The notes below the pieces were generated by a model that had not been told where the DNA came from, searched no databases, and worked only from the letters and a program-made list of their open reading frames with translations. Shown piece after piece: positions 17,530 to 26,535 of a stretch of 64,000 nt of DNA (position 1 is the first letter of the stretch; each line of letters starts with the position of its first letter). Source of the stretch: PGZG01 sp046292765 (GTDB lineage: Bacteria; Pseudomonadota; Gammaproteobacteria; Pseudomonadales; Alcanivoracaceae). The stretch covers positions 124,001-188,000 of the forward strand of contig JBKBQA010000006.1 of assembly GCA_046292765.1 (NCBI GenBank), read 5' to 3'. The position numbers and the translations under genes are program-made.

Positions 17530-18612
17530 ATGAAAATACTGTCCCTGATGTTGATTTTGGTGTCCTCCCTGCTGGCGTCATTGCATGCCGCTGAGCCGGG
17601 CCAGGCGGAATATGATCAGGCGCTTGCCGCAGCCCGGGAAGGGAATTATGCGGCGACTCGCTCATTGCTTGAGAGTGCTATCGAAAAAGGCAATGTTGGC
17701 GCGCTGACCTATATGGGCGTGCTCCATGAAACCGGCAGCGGGGTCGAGCAAAGTTACACCAAGGCGAGTGATTGGTATCAGAAAGCGGTGGCCAAGGGCG
17801 ATGCCAAGGCCATGTATCAGCTGGGATATCTCTATGAAAATGGCGCCGGGGTAGAGCGGGATTTTGCCAAGGCAATGGATCTTTATGGTCAGGCGGCGGC
17901 CAAGGGCATCGGTACGGCCATGTTGAACCTGGGCATCATGCATCAGACCGGTAAAGGTGTGCCGCAGAATTTTCAGGAAGCGATGAAATGGTATCGGCAG
18001 GCGTCGGATCAGAAAGTTAACAGTGCCATGTTGTATATCGCCTATCTGTACGAGGAAGGTCAGGGCGTTCCGCAAAACCTGACGGAGGCGGTGAGCTGGT
18101 ATAACAAAGCCATTGCCCACGGCAACACCAGTGCCATGCTGGAACTGGGCTTGATGTACGAACGCGGCAAGGGTGTGGCACAGAATCTCAGTGAAGCCAT
18201 CAAAAATTACAAGCTGGCTGCAGACGCGGGTGATACAACAGGCATGTTGTATATCGGTAACCTGTATGCCGCCGGTAATGGCGTTGCACAAAACCATGAA
18301 GAAGCGGCGCGTTGGTACCATCGGGCGGCGGAACGCAATGATCCTCATGCCATAGTAAATCTGGGTCTTGCCTACGTTGACGGTAAAGGTGTGCCACGCA
18401 ACCCCGCCCATGCGGTAACCCTGTTCCGCATGGCCTCCGATATGGGCTACTCCCAGGCTACCTTTAATATGGGTGTGGTTTATGAGAACGGTATCGGTGT
18501 CGCTCCGAACCTTGAAACTGCCCGCGAATGGTTTACCAAAGCCCATGCGCAGGGGCATCAGGGCGCTATGGGAGCGATTGTGAATGTTCAACGCAAAATT
18601 GAGCAGCAGTAA
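17530..18612 (+). CDS. Exported Sel1-repeat protein
   Basis: A 360-aa protein with a signal peptide (MKILSLMLILVSSLLASLHA) followed almost entirely by Sel1-type alpha-helical repeats of 36 residues. About eight units repeat the pattern A-M-x-x-L-G-x-x-Y-E-x-G-x-G-V-x-x-N-x-x-x-A-x-x-W-Y. Such solenoids act as protein-binding scaffolds in the periplasm or at the envelope. The longest frame starts 120 bases earlier, but the signal peptide fixes this start. It lies 60 bases before a second Sel1 gene, so the two are likely co-transcribed. No partner is evident. Confidence 0.88.
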   Translation: MKILSLMLILVSSLLASLHAAEPGQAEYDQALAAAREGNYAATRSLLESAIEKGNVGALTYMGVLHETGSGVEQSYTKASDWYQKAVAKGDAKAMYQLGYLYENGAGVERDFAKAMDLYGQAAAKGIGTAMLNLGIMHQTGKGVPQNFQEAMKWYRQASDQKVNSAMLYIAYLYEEGQGVPQNLTEAVSWYNKAIAHGNTSAMLELGLMYERGKGVAQNLSEAIKNYKLAADAGDTTGMLYIGNLYAAGNGVAQNHEEAARWYHRAAERNDPHAIVNLGLAYVDGKGVPRNPAHAVTLFRMASDMGYSQATFNMGVVYENGIGVAPNLETAREWFTKAHAQGHQGAMGAIVNVQRKIEQQ

Positions 18613-18672
18613 TCTCGCCGGGGGGACGTGCCTGATTCTGCCTCCCAAAATGTCCGTGCTGGAGATCCTCTG

Positions 18673-20526
18673 ATGAAAGCACATTATACCCTGTTGTGCG
18701 TGTTATCGGCGTGGATGTGTTGGTCCATGCCAGTGGCTGCCGATAATGTGATCAAGAACCCCAATGTGCTCAAGTTGTTTGAAGAAGCAGAAGGCGATAA
18801 TCCCCTTTACAACGTCGCCGCCATGCATCGTTTGGCGATCCTTTTCAAGGATGGCGTTGCAAACAGACATTCTCCTTACGATGGAGTTCGTCGTGATGAC
18901 GTGGCTGCGCTTTACTGGTTGACTCGTTATGACGAGGCCAAGGCGGCGCAGATAAAGGAGCTGGGAAAGAAGCGGTGGGACGAGTTGTGCAAAGAAAAGC
19001 GTGAAAACCGATCCACCAGCGGGCAGTGCGCCTATACCGACAAGCGTGACTACCATGTCGAGCGACACAAGGGATATCTCGAAAGGTTACAGAGTAATAT
19101 CAGCTGGGCACAAAGCAATCTGCAAATGGCGAATGCCTGTGAGAACCAGGCTTGCTCTGAACCACGCTATGAAGGGCAGTATCGTATCGCTACGCTTGAG
19201 AGTATTGCCAGAGCTTATCTGCGCGGAGATGGGGTGACGCCGAATGACACTGAGGCAGTCCGCTGGTTCCAGGTAGCAGCTGGGGTCGGAAGCATCGAGG
19301 CGCGTTATCGCCTCGGTGAAATGTATGAACAGGGTCGCGGCGTGCCCGCAGACAATGCTGTGGCATTGCACTGGTTCCAGCAAGCCTACGCTGAAATGGG
19401 CAAGGAACCCCAGCGATGGAAAAAGCCTGACATTCATGACGTAATGCGGCGTAATGACGGCAAGCCTCGATTGGAGGACGCCGAGCAAGCGGTTATCCGA
19501 GTCGGCCTCAGGCACGATCACGATAAGGGCAACGTCACACCGGAGAAACTGTACGAGCGTGGTTTGCAGTTTACCTACGGCGATGGCCGCTATGTGAAAG
19601 ACGAGGGCTATCAGTGGATCAAGGCCGCTGCCGAAGCCGGTCATGGTCAGGCCATGCTGCATCTGTATCGCCTTCATATACAATCGCCAAACTCTTATGA
19701 CCCCCTCTATAACCCGGATCTGGCGCAACAGTGGCTGGATAAAAGTATGGCTATTGGGCACCCCGATGCCTTTTATCTGGCCTATCAAATCGAAGCAAGA
19801 AAGCCGCGGCCTCAGTCACCTCAACGTGCCGTCGAGTTACTCGGCAAGGCGGCTGAGCTGGGTCACCTGCAGGCCATGGTGGGCTATTATCGGCGTGCCG
19901 ATCGGTCAGTGCCCGACATTGATGCAAGGGCTCGAGAGTATCTGAAGAAGGCATCAGATGCGGGAGATGCGGAGGCACAGATTCTGCAAGCGCTTCTGAT
20001 CAAGGACAGTGACCGCGATGAGGCTTTGAAGTTGTTACGCCTGGCAAACCAAAGCCCGAACTATTACACGGCGGAAGGAGCAAATCTGGAGATCGAAAAG
20101 ATCGTCGACCCGGTGGGTTATCAGCGTCGTATTGCACAGAAAGAAGCGGAGGAAGCCGCGAAAGCCGCTGCTCAGGCTGCTGCCAATACGCCGGAGGCCC
20201 TGTTTATCGATCATATCCACCGTTACGGCCCGGACACGACCGACAGCAGTAGCTTTCACTACGAAGTGGCGTTGTATTGTCGTTACGGTGGCCCTAACTG
20301 TCATGCGCTTCAGGTGCGGGCTCGCCAGTTCCAGAACCAGCAAAACAGCGCGGCGGAGCGCGCCAATATGCAAAGGATCTGGAGCGGTTACGGTTCCGGC
20401 GAGAGTCTGGAAGAATTTGGTCGCCGCAGCCGGGCCCGTAGCCAGTGTTTGCAAGCCCTGACAAAGTCCGTGCAGGATCAGACGTCCGGAAAGCAAAGCT
20501 GGCGCTATGTTGGGGAGTGCGATTGA
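18673..20526 (+). CDS. Exported Sel1-repeat protein, larger paralogue
   Basis: A 617-aa protein with a signal peptide (MKAHYTLLCVLSAWMCWSMP, cleavage near ADN). Sel1 repeats are spread through the middle, for example EARYRLGEMYEQGRGVPADN and KLYERGLQFTYGDGRYVKDE, with inserts between them. The last 150 residues are not Sel1 and hold a Glu/Ala-rich helix and several cysteines (CRYGGPNCHAL). The start has GGAG nine bases upstream. It follows the smaller Sel1 gene and probably works with it. Function unknown. Confidence 0.85.
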   Translation: MKAHYTLLCVLSAWMCWSMPVAADNVIKNPNVLKLFEEAEGDNPLYNVAAMHRLAILFKDGVANRHSPYDGVRRDDVAALYWLTRYDEAKAAQIKELGKKRWDELCKEKRENRSTSGQCAYTDKRDYHVERHKGYLERLQSNISWAQSNLQMANACENQACSEPRYEGQYRIATLESIARAYLRGDGVTPNDTEAVRWFQVAAGVGSIEARYRLGEMYEQGRGVPADNAVALHWFQQAYAEMGKEPQRWKKPDIHDVMRRNDGKPRLEDAEQAVIRVGLRHDHDKGNVTPEKLYERGLQFTYGDGRYVKDEGYQWIKAAAEAGHGQAMLHLYRLHIQSPNSYDPLYNPDLAQQWLDKSMAIGHPDAFYLAYQIEARKPRPQSPQRAVELLGKAAELGHLQAMVGYYRRADRSVPDIDARAREYLKKASDAGDAEAQILQALLIKDSDRDEALKLLRLANQSPNYYTAEGANLEIEKIVDPVGYQRRIAQKEAEEAAKAAAQAAANTPEALFIDHIHRYGPDTTDSSSFHYEVALYCRYGGPNCHALQVRARQFQNQQNSAAERANMQRIWSGYGSGESLEEFGRRSRARSQCLQALTKSVQDQTSGKQSWRYVGECD

Positions 20527-20580
20527 GTGCGCGTTTTGGTGGCGGGAGGCGTCACCTCGGTAACGCAAGCCAGTCGCAGC

Positions 20581-21555
20581 TCAGTTGAGCATTTTCAGCC
20601 GTTGCTTTGCCACTCGCTGGTGCAAGACGGCTTCGGCGCTATCGGCTTTGGCGTTCGCCGCCTGCTTTAATAGCGCCACAATCTGGTCGCGACGGTCCTT
20701 GCCTGCGATCTTCTCCAGTGCGATGGCGTACTCCAGCATCGGCGCAGCGTAGCCATGGGTGTTCAGCTTCAGCGCTTCGGCAAAGGCTTCGTCCACCATG
20801 GTCGGGCGAATCCGGTAGGTCATGCGCGCCAGCATGGTACCGGCCTTCTCCAGCGTGCCGGCATAGACGGCGCCTCGCAGGGTGACGGTGTAGAGGTTGT
20901 GCTGGTCTTGCTGGTCGAGTTTTTCCAGCGCTGCAAGAATCTCTTCCAGAAAGCCGGTATTGCGTGCTTCCAGCATGCCCATGGGTTCCAGTCGCCGGGA
21001 CTTGGCGTAGGCATGGCCAAACTGGAGGAAGAGATGATCTGGCGCCTGCTGAAGCAAGGCGCGGGTTTCGTGAATCACTTGATCGAGTTGCTCGATGCGT
21101 TTGGCCGGGTCCGGTTCGATATATTGAGCATGCAGAGCAAGCGCATACAGGGCCGGAAAATAGCCCGGGGGGCCGACCAGCTGGCCGAGCTCCCATGCGC
21201 GGGCAAAATCGCCGTTAAACAGTGCCACCCAGGCATCGGCGATGATGGCGGCAGCGATCTCATAATCCTGATCGGCCCAGTCAAACGCCATGTTGCCGAG
21301 GCGCGGGTGGGTACGATTGGCCAGTACAGTCTTCTGGGTGAGCTGCATCAGGCTTGGGTAACGGGTTGCTTCGTCTTTCAGTGAGGCGGCGGTGGGAAAG
21401 GGGCCGCGCTTGCCGCCAGTCAGGTATTGCCACTGTTCAGCAACGTCGCTGCGAGTGAAATGAAAGGTGGGCAGGTCTGCCGGCCAGGGTCGAAAGTTTG
21501 CGGCATGGCCGAGCAGCGGCAGAGCCGTCAACAACAGGATCAGAAGCGCGCGCAT
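20581..21555 (-). CDS. Exported helical protein of unknown function
   Basis: A 324-aa protein with a clear signal peptide (MRALLILLLTALPLLGHAAN). The rest is mainly helical with TPR-like alternation, for example AWVALFNGDFARAWELGQLV and YAPMLEYAIAL-type segments. I do not recognise a named family. The start at 21555 is chosen because the signal peptide begins there; the frame extends 57 bases upstream. It is convergent with the large Sel1 gene and is followed upstream by a DUF4136 lipoprotein gene on the same strand, 120 bases away. Confidence 0.72.
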   Translation of the reverse strand: MRALLILLLTALPLLGHAANFRPWPADLPTFHFTRSDVAEQWQYLTGGKRGPFPTAASLKDEATRYPSLMQLTQKTVLANRTHPRLGNMAFDWADQDYEIAAAIIADAWVALFNGDFARAWELGQLVGPPGYFPALYALALHAQYIEPDPAKRIEQLDQVIHETRALLQQAPDHLFLQFGHAYAKSRRLEPMGMLEARNTGFLEEILAALEKLDQQDQHNLYTVTLRGAVYAGTLEKAGTMLARMTYRIRPTMVDEAFAEALKLNTHGYAAPMLEYAIALEKIAGKDRRDQIVALLKQAANAKADSAEAVLHQRVAKQRLKMLN

Positions 21556-21675
21556 GGTAAGCCCCCCAAAGGATCTGGGAGAAAGTGTCGGGGTGTATCG
21601 CCGGGAAGGCATTGACCGGGAGGCCGCCGCGACGGGCGCGGCGGGCAGCAGCAGAGTACTGCGTCCGAGCAGTGA

Positions 21676-22191
21676 TTACGGTGGGTATTTGCCAAACATA
21701 TCCCGCACCAGTCGCTCGATCAGGGCTGTGCGCTGGTCTGGTTTCATTTGTTCGGTCAGGTTGCGTTGACCGGTGCCACGCCATACCACCTGAAGGTTGT
21801 CACGCTGGACTAATTCGATAACCAGCTTACCTTCCTTGACGGCGCGCCTGTCCGGTGCTGTCGACAGGCCTATGCCAAGACTGTCGCGACCGAAACCAAA
21901 GCCGTAGCTAAAGCCGCTGCTTTCCAGCTGTAGAGTGTCTTCCACCCTGTAGCGCACCAGCAGATCGGCCTGATCGGGTGTGGCCTCGCTGAACTGACGT
22001 TGTGCCAGCTCCCGATTGACGGCCTGCTCAATGCGCTCATCGTCCAGCGAGCGTATGCGTTCTTCTGACGCCGGCCTGACGAATGCATAGGTACGAAAGT
22101 CGGCAAAAGCCGCATCGCGCTGGTGGTCGATAGCAACGGTGCTGGCGCAGCCGGCCAGCCACACGGTGACAAACAGGATAATTGGACGCAT
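21676..22191 (-). CDS. DUF4136 lipoprotein
   Basis: A 171-aa lipoprotein. The signal peptide ends in LAGC with the lipidated Cys at residue 15. The mature part carries the DUF4136 pattern: FADFRTYAF near the N-terminus, IEQAVNRELAQRQF in the middle, then VRYRVEDTLQL and a final LVRDMFGKYPP. A Gly/Phe-rich stretch (GFSYGFGFGRDSLGIG) is typical of the family. GGGAG lies eight bases upstream of the ATG. It is probably anchored in the outer membrane; function unknown. Confidence 0.85.
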   Translation of the reverse strand: MRPIILFVTVWLAGCASTVAIDHQRDAAFADFRTYAFVRPASEERIRSLDDERIEQAVNRELAQRQFSEATPDQADLLVRYRVEDTLQLESSGFSYGFGFGRDSLGIGLSTAPDRRAVKEGKLVIELVQRDNLQVVWRGTGQRNLTEQMKPDQRTALIERLVRDMFGKYPP

Positions 22192-22322
22192 CTGCCTTTC
22201 TCCCGGGTACCAGGTTCTCCCGTTTGACCGCCACAGGGCAGATCAGTTGCCATGACAGGGAGAACGCCCGGGGTCCGGAATGTCGTGGTAGATCGGCAGG
22301 GAAAGCCGTCGATGCGTCCAGT

Positions 22323-23819
22323 TCAGGCCGATAAGGTCAGGTGACGGCGGGCCTTGCCCGGAGGCGTGGCCATCGGCGCGCCATCAAGCTGCTCGATAAT
22401 GCCGTCCAGCGTGCGAGCTATCAGGGTGGCGTTGCGTACCTGAGCCAGCTTCGGCCAGGTAGCGCGCTTGCCGGCGTGAATCATCTGGCCGATCTCGTCG
22501 TCGCCGTGATAGCCAAACAGCACATTGACCCAGCGGAAATCTTGCTGCGGCAAAATGATGTTGATATCACCGGTGTACTCCTGGTCCAGAAGCGAATGCG
22601 CCATCAGGATCAGCGGGCTGGCGAAGGTGGCGCCGTAGCGAGAGCTGATGCGCTCGCCGGTAAGCAGGACATCCTTGACCAGATTCATGGTAAGGCCGGT
22701 CGCGATATCGCGCAGTCGCTTGCCACGCAGGCTCTTGGTGTCGGTCACAAAAGGTACCGCGAGCGGGTTGATCAGGCTGACCAGATAGTGATTAACACCA
22801 AACAGGCGCGCCAGCCGCTTGGCGGGCAGGTCATCAGCAAAGGAGCCATCGACCCACTTCTGTGATGGCAAGTAGGGCTTCGGCTTGCCATCCACACCTT
22901 TGGCATACAGGGTTACCGGTGGCACGATGCCGGGCACGCTGCTGGAGGCGTCCACGGCCGAGCGGATGTACACATTTGGGGAGGTAATGGCATTCATCAG
23001 TCGCGCCGCCTGATGCCGCTCCGCCGGGGCAATGGAAATATTGATATAGCGACCGGTGTGCTCGTAGGCCTCTTGAAATGTCATGTCGTTGCAGAAGCTG
23101 TCGATGGCACCTTCTTTAACCGACAGTGGTGTGGCCTCCTGTTCGAGCCCGGCCAGCACCCGGAACGGGTTGAGATGGGTCGGAAGATCATAGCGAAAGC
23201 GGTCAAAATAGCCTGCCTTCATCTCCTCATCGGTAAGCGTGCCAATCTGCGCACACAGCCAGGATCCAGCGCTGGCACCGGACAGCACATGCGGCAGCAT
23301 GTCGTTGTCGACCAGTGTCTGCACCACGCCATGGTGAAAATAGATCAGCCCGGCCCCACCACTGAGCATCAAGGCCGAGCGACCATAGCAGTGGCTGGCA
23401 CGGCGAAAGAAATCCAGCTTTTCGGCGTGCGGAATCTCTGCATCACCAGCGGCTGCAACAAAGGTAAGGGATTCCACCACCACGTTGACATATTCGTCTA
23501 TCAGCACCTTGGTGCCCGACAGGGCGCGGTTGTACAGCACGGCCTTGCCCATGCCGCACAGGTTGCCGTGAATGCCCTCGTTCAGGGCGTAGAGCAGGTC
23601 ATGGGTGCGACCGGCATCAAGCAAGCCGCGCAGCAGTTCGTAGCGGGCCCGCAGTTCAACACTGCCATACAGCCTGCTGCGCTCACGCTGGCGCCACTGG
23701 TCGAGCCGTAGCAGTTGATCCGACTCCAGCGCCGCATCGAGCCACTCGGGGTAGCTGCTGGCCTCATGAAGGCGGCGATACAGTGAGCGGGTATGGGCAT
23801 TGCGCAGTAACAGAGACAT
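22323..23819 (-). CDS. Patatin-like phospholipase with DUF3336 domain
   Basis: A 498-aa protein. The N-terminal DUF3336 region (about residues 1-145) is followed by a patatin domain. The nucleophile Ser lies in GASAGSW near residue 183, and the oxyanion element is SGGAGLIYFHHG. The catalytic Asp motif reads VDGSFADDLP, so the usual DGG is DGS. This architecture is that of yeast Tgl3/4/5 and related bacterial triacylglycerol lipases. It suggests cytoplasmic or membrane-associated lipid turnover, perhaps of storage lipid. It is monocistronic; no signal peptide. Confidence 0.87.
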   Translation of the reverse strand: MSLLLRNAHTRSLYRRLHEASSYPEWLDAALESDQLLRLDQWRQRERSRLYGSVELRARYELLRGLLDAGRTHDLLYALNEGIHGNLCGMGKAVLYNRALSGTKVLIDEYVNVVVESLTFVAAAGDAEIPHAEKLDFFRRASHCYGRSALMLSGGAGLIYFHHGVVQTLVDNDMLPHVLSGASAGSWLCAQIGTLTDEEMKAGYFDRFRYDLPTHLNPFRVLAGLEQEATPLSVKEGAIDSFCNDMTFQEAYEHTGRYINISIAPAERHQAARLMNAITSPNVYIRSAVDASSSVPGIVPPVTLYAKGVDGKPKPYLPSQKWVDGSFADDLPAKRLARLFGVNHYLVSLINPLAVPFVTDTKSLRGKRLRDIATGLTMNLVKDVLLTGERISSRYGATFASPLILMAHSLLDQEYTGDINIILPQQDFRWVNVLFGYHGDDEIGQMIHAGKRATWPKLAQVRNATLIARTLDGIIEQLDGAPMATPPGKARRHLTLSA

Positions 23820-23936
23820 GACCAGCGATCCGGAGAAAAACAGGCCGGTAAGTAGATAGCATGATGGCAGAATGGATAGTAGTGAACAGATCAGACAAGT
23901 TTGTATCGGGTGAGGACGGCTTGCCGGCGGTTTCAG

Positions 23937-24710
23937 CTAGCTGCGCTGGCCTGGCGCCGAATGGAGCAGCCGAGCATACTCCTTGCTGACCACGGCGTAG
24001 CATTCGCAGCAGCGTCGTTCCAGATCCGCGCGATCCAGTATTTTGATGTGGCCCCGACGATATTCGATAGCCCCCGAATCTTGCAGCTTGGTTGCAGCCG
24101 CGCTAATGCTGCCCCGACGTACGCCGAGCAGCTGCGAAATCATTTCATGAGTGATATCAAAATGGTCGCTATTACGGCGATCTCTTGATAGCAATAGCCA
24201 GCGGCAAAGCTGCTGATCGATGCTGTGATAGCGGTTGCAAACCGCTGTCTGAGCCATCTGCGTAATCAGTGCCTGAGTGTAGCGCAGCAGCAAGTGGTGG
24301 AACTCACCATGCAGAGCAAACTCGGCCATCAGGTGCTTCTTGCTGAGTCGGTAGGCTTGCCCGGCACACTGCACGATCGCGTGACTCGGCGTGCTGATCC
24401 CGCCCATGAACAGGGCGATACCTACCACGCCCTCATTACCGATCATGGCAAACTCGGCTGAATTGCCATCCTCCATCGCATGTAGTTTGGAGATAATCGA
24501 ATCGGTGGGAAAATAAACGCTATCGAGCACGCTGCCGGATTCGTAGACGGTGCTGCCCGCCGGCATTTCGGTTAGTTTGAGGTTGGGGCAGATGCGCTGC
24601 CTGGATTCTGGCGAAAGTGCTTTTAGAAGGAGATTGTCCTGATAATCAGGGCATTGGACCATAACGCTATCCCGAGCTGCCGAAAGAGCAACAAATCCAT
24701 TGTAGGACAT
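23937..24710 (-). CDS. Crp/Fnr-family transcriptional regulator
   Basis: A 257-aa regulator. The cyclic-nucleotide-binding-like beta-roll covers about residues 20-140 (MPAGSTVYESGSVLDSVYFP). The C-terminal winged helix covers about 165-245 (ITHEMISQLLGVRRGSISAA as recognition region). Fnr-type Fe-S cysteines are absent and the CRP cAMP pocket is not conserved, so the signal is unknown. AGGAG four bases before the ATG fixes the start; the frame extends further upstream from a TTG. It is divergent from a cassette of small stress-type genes and may control it. Confidence 0.87.
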   Translation of the reverse strand: MSYNGFVALSAARDSVMVQCPDYQDNLLLKALSPESRQRICPNLKLTEMPAGSTVYESGSVLDSVYFPTDSIISKLHAMEDGNSAEFAMIGNEGVVGIALFMGGISTPSHAIVQCAGQAYRLSKKHLMAEFALHGEFHHLLLRYTQALITQMAQTAVCNRYHSIDQQLCRWLLLSRDRRNSDHFDITHEMISQLLGVRRGSISAAATKLQDSGAIEYRRGHIKILDRADLERRCCECYAVVSKEYARLLHSAPGQRS

Positions 24711-24766
24711 CAGTCTCCTCTTGTGGGCCCCGCAACGCAATAGCACGTTGCGCCATGTTTCAGTCA

Positions 24767-24786
24767 ATACCAACTCGTGCTGGTAT
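24767..24786. promoter_or_regulatory. Inverted repeat in the Crp/Fnr-gene upstream region
   Basis: ATACCA at 24767-24772 and TGGTAT at 24781-24786 are six-base inverted arms eight bases apart. The site lies 57 bases upstream of the regulator gene and on the side of the divergent small-gene cassette, as expected of an autoregulatory box. It is short and could be chance. Confidence 0.35.
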
Positions 24787-24924
24787 CAGTCATTGGTTAC
24801 CTAACGCACAGACGAACACGATTGCCGGTGGTCAACTTGAATCTGGTATTTCTGGCCTGCTGTGTGGCCCGAATACAAGGTTTTTCAAAGCATAACAACC
24901 GCCAATGATCACGAGGTCATTATT

Positions 24925-25140
24925 ATGACTATGCGCCACACGCTCGGCATTGTGCTGCTTATGACAGGTGCGGCATTGGTTTTCTTTAGTTGTCGGGCAT
25001 CTCAGGTGTTCGCAGAGCAGGCGGACAAAATTTTTGCCGGTCAACTCGCAAGCGAAACAACGTGGTATTTTTTCGATGGTGTCACGGCATCGCTGCTTGG
25101 ATTGGTGATGCTTGCCACGCGAAACAGTACCAGATTGTAG
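24925..25140 (+). CDS. DUF3185 small membrane protein
   Basis: A 71-aa protein with two predicted membrane helices, HTLGIVLLMTGAALVFF and GVTASLLGLVMLA, separated by a short polar loop. This matches the DUF3185 family, usually found beside CsbD and other stress genes. The start at 24925 has GAGGT seven bases upstream; the open frame begins 63 bases earlier without a site. It is first in a small-gene cassette divergent from the Crp/Fnr regulator. Function is unknown. Confidence 0.8.
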   Translation: MTMRHTLGIVLLMTGAALVFFSCRASQVFAEQADKIFAGQLASETTWYFFDGVTASLLGLVMLATRNSTRL

Positions 25141-25171
25141 GGAAACTGGACTTAACGAAAAGGAGATTCAC

Positions 25172-25318
25172 ATGCTCGAGACAATTGCAGTCATCCTCGT
25201 CATTTTGTGGCTACTGGGCCTGGTGAGTTCCTACACCATGGGCGGATTTATTCACGTTTTGTTGGTTATCGCGGTTGTCGTGATACTGGTTCGTGTGCTT
25301 CGGGGGCGGAGTATATAG
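25172..25318 (+). CDS. lmo0937-family small membrane protein
   Basis: A 48-aa protein, MLETIAVILVILWLLGLVSS onward, with two tightly spaced hydrophobic helices and a basic C-terminus (RVLRGRSI). The length and pattern match the lmo0937 family, often found with CsbD genes and stress regulators. It has a strong AAGGAG seven bases before the ATG and lies 31 bases after the DUF3185 gene, so both are probably on one transcript. Confidence 0.85.
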   Translation: MLETIAVILVILWLLGLVSSYTMGGFIHVLLVIAVVVILVRVLRGRSI

Positions 25319-25514
25319 GGTGCAATTCGCCAAAAATTATCTGAACGAATTAATATCATTCCACATCGATAAAGGCAGCGAATGTTTTGATTCTTTAACT
25401 TTCAGATTTTTGTGTTGTGGCGTACAGACGGACATGGTTGGATGGCCTACTTTTTTACGCAGCCAGTCCTGAATTCAGGTTGGTTATCAGAATCCACTAA
25501 AAGCGGAGAATCAC

Positions 25515-25697
25515 ATGAACAAGGATCAAGTCAAAGGCAAGATCAAGCAGGTTGAAGGGAAAGTCAGAGAGCAGGCAGGCAAGGTGCTCGATGATCCTGA
25601 GATGGAGGTCAAGGGCAAGGCCAAGAATGCTCAGGGGAAAACGCAAAGCGCCTATGGCAATGCAAAAAGCGACGTCAAGGATCAGGCAAAGCGTTAG
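25515..25697 (+). CDS. CsbD-family stress protein
   Basis: A 60-aa, very hydrophilic, lysine-rich protein without cysteine or tryptophan. Its start MNKDQVKGKIKQVEGKVREQ and the KGKAKNAQGKTQ core are diagnostic of the CsbD (YjbJ) family. These are abundant in stationary-phase or general stress and intrinsically flexible; their biochemical role is not known. A 196-bp AT-rich gap precedes it, so it likely has its own promoter. It continues the stress-type cassette next to the Crp/Fnr gene. Confidence 0.92.
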   Translation: MNKDQVKGKIKQVEGKVREQAGKVLDDPEMEVKGKAKNAQGKTQSAYGNAKSDVKDQAKR

Positions 25698-25773
25698 TCA
25701 GTAATCGCAGTATCTGTCCCCAGGTGGTCGTTCCTCATCCACCCGGCTTCGGGATAATCTATGGAGAGCGGCC

Positions 25774-26403
25774 ATGAAAAAATTAATTTGGGTTCCGATT
25801 CTGATCACGTCCCTGTCATTGCCTTTCGCAGCAGTTTTCGCGCAAGGTAATGACAGAAGGTCAGGTGCTTACGAAAGTGATGACAGAAGGTCAGGTGCAT
25901 ACGACAGCAATGAGAGAAGGGCGCGTTCAAACGAAAGTAGTTCGAAGGTCTATATCGGTGCCGGTGTCGGCTACTATCGAATCAATGATAGTGATTTTCT
26001 CGACGACAATGACAGGCTCAAGGATAATCGAACGGCTTGGCGTTTATACGGCGGCTTTGAGGCCAGCCGTGCTCTGGCCATCGAGGCAGCCTACACGGAT
26101 TTTGGTACCAGCGATGACGGGGCTGCAAAAATGAAGCTGAGCGGAGTTTCTGCCGCTGTTCTGCTTTCGCTGCCGATATTCCAGTACATCGCACCTTATG
26201 GAAAAATTGGCATGATCGCCTGGGATCGAACCAGAACACTTGGCCCGATCCGTAACAGCGACGATGGCCATGACGTGTTCTTCGGGTTCGGCGGAAGGTT
26301 CGCATTGACCCCGAGGTCCGATCTGCGGCTAGAGTACGAACGCTATGAGGTCGATAATACCGACCTTGATATGGTATCAGCGAACATCCAGTACCGCTTC
26401 TGA
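25774..26403 (+). CDS. OmpA/porin-type outer-membrane beta-barrel protein
   Basis: A 209-aa protein. The signal peptide (MKKLIWVPILITSLSLPFAA, cleaved near VFA) is followed by a polar linker with a repeated RRSGAY unit, then an eight-stranded-type barrel from about residue 53 (VYIGAGVGYYRI) to the C-terminal strand ANIQYRF, which ends in Phe as outer-membrane proteins do. It completes the CsbD cassette. The linker is built from three 30-bp repeats at 25847-25936. Confidence 0.85.
   Translation: MKKLIWVPILITSLSLPFAAVFAQGNDRRSGAYESDDRRSGAYDSNERRARSNESSSKVYIGAGVGYYRINDSDFLDDNDRLKDNRTAWRLYGGFEASRALAIEAAYTDFGTSDDGAAKMKLSGVSAAVLLSLPIFQYIAPYGKIGMIAWDRTRTLGPIRNSDDGHDVFFGFGGRFALTPRSDLRLEYERYEVDNTDLDMVSANIQYRF
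25847..25936 (+). repeat. Three 30-bp in-frame tandem repeats
   Basis: Units at 25847-25876, 25877-25906 and 25907-25936. The first two differ at only a few positions; the third has diverged further. Each encodes ten residues of the form NDRRSGAYES. They lie in the linker between signal peptide and barrel, where copy number could change without breaking the reading frame. Confidence 0.85.
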
Positions 26404-26535
26404 CGGTAGTGCAGGCAGAGGTTCAAGGCGGCGGCCTGCTGAGGAGTCAGCGGGTCGCGTTCTGCTTTTTGCCTGCAGCACCACAGGATCGATTGGATCC
26501 AGCGAGAGCCTCTGCAGCTGCTTTGATTCTCCCCG

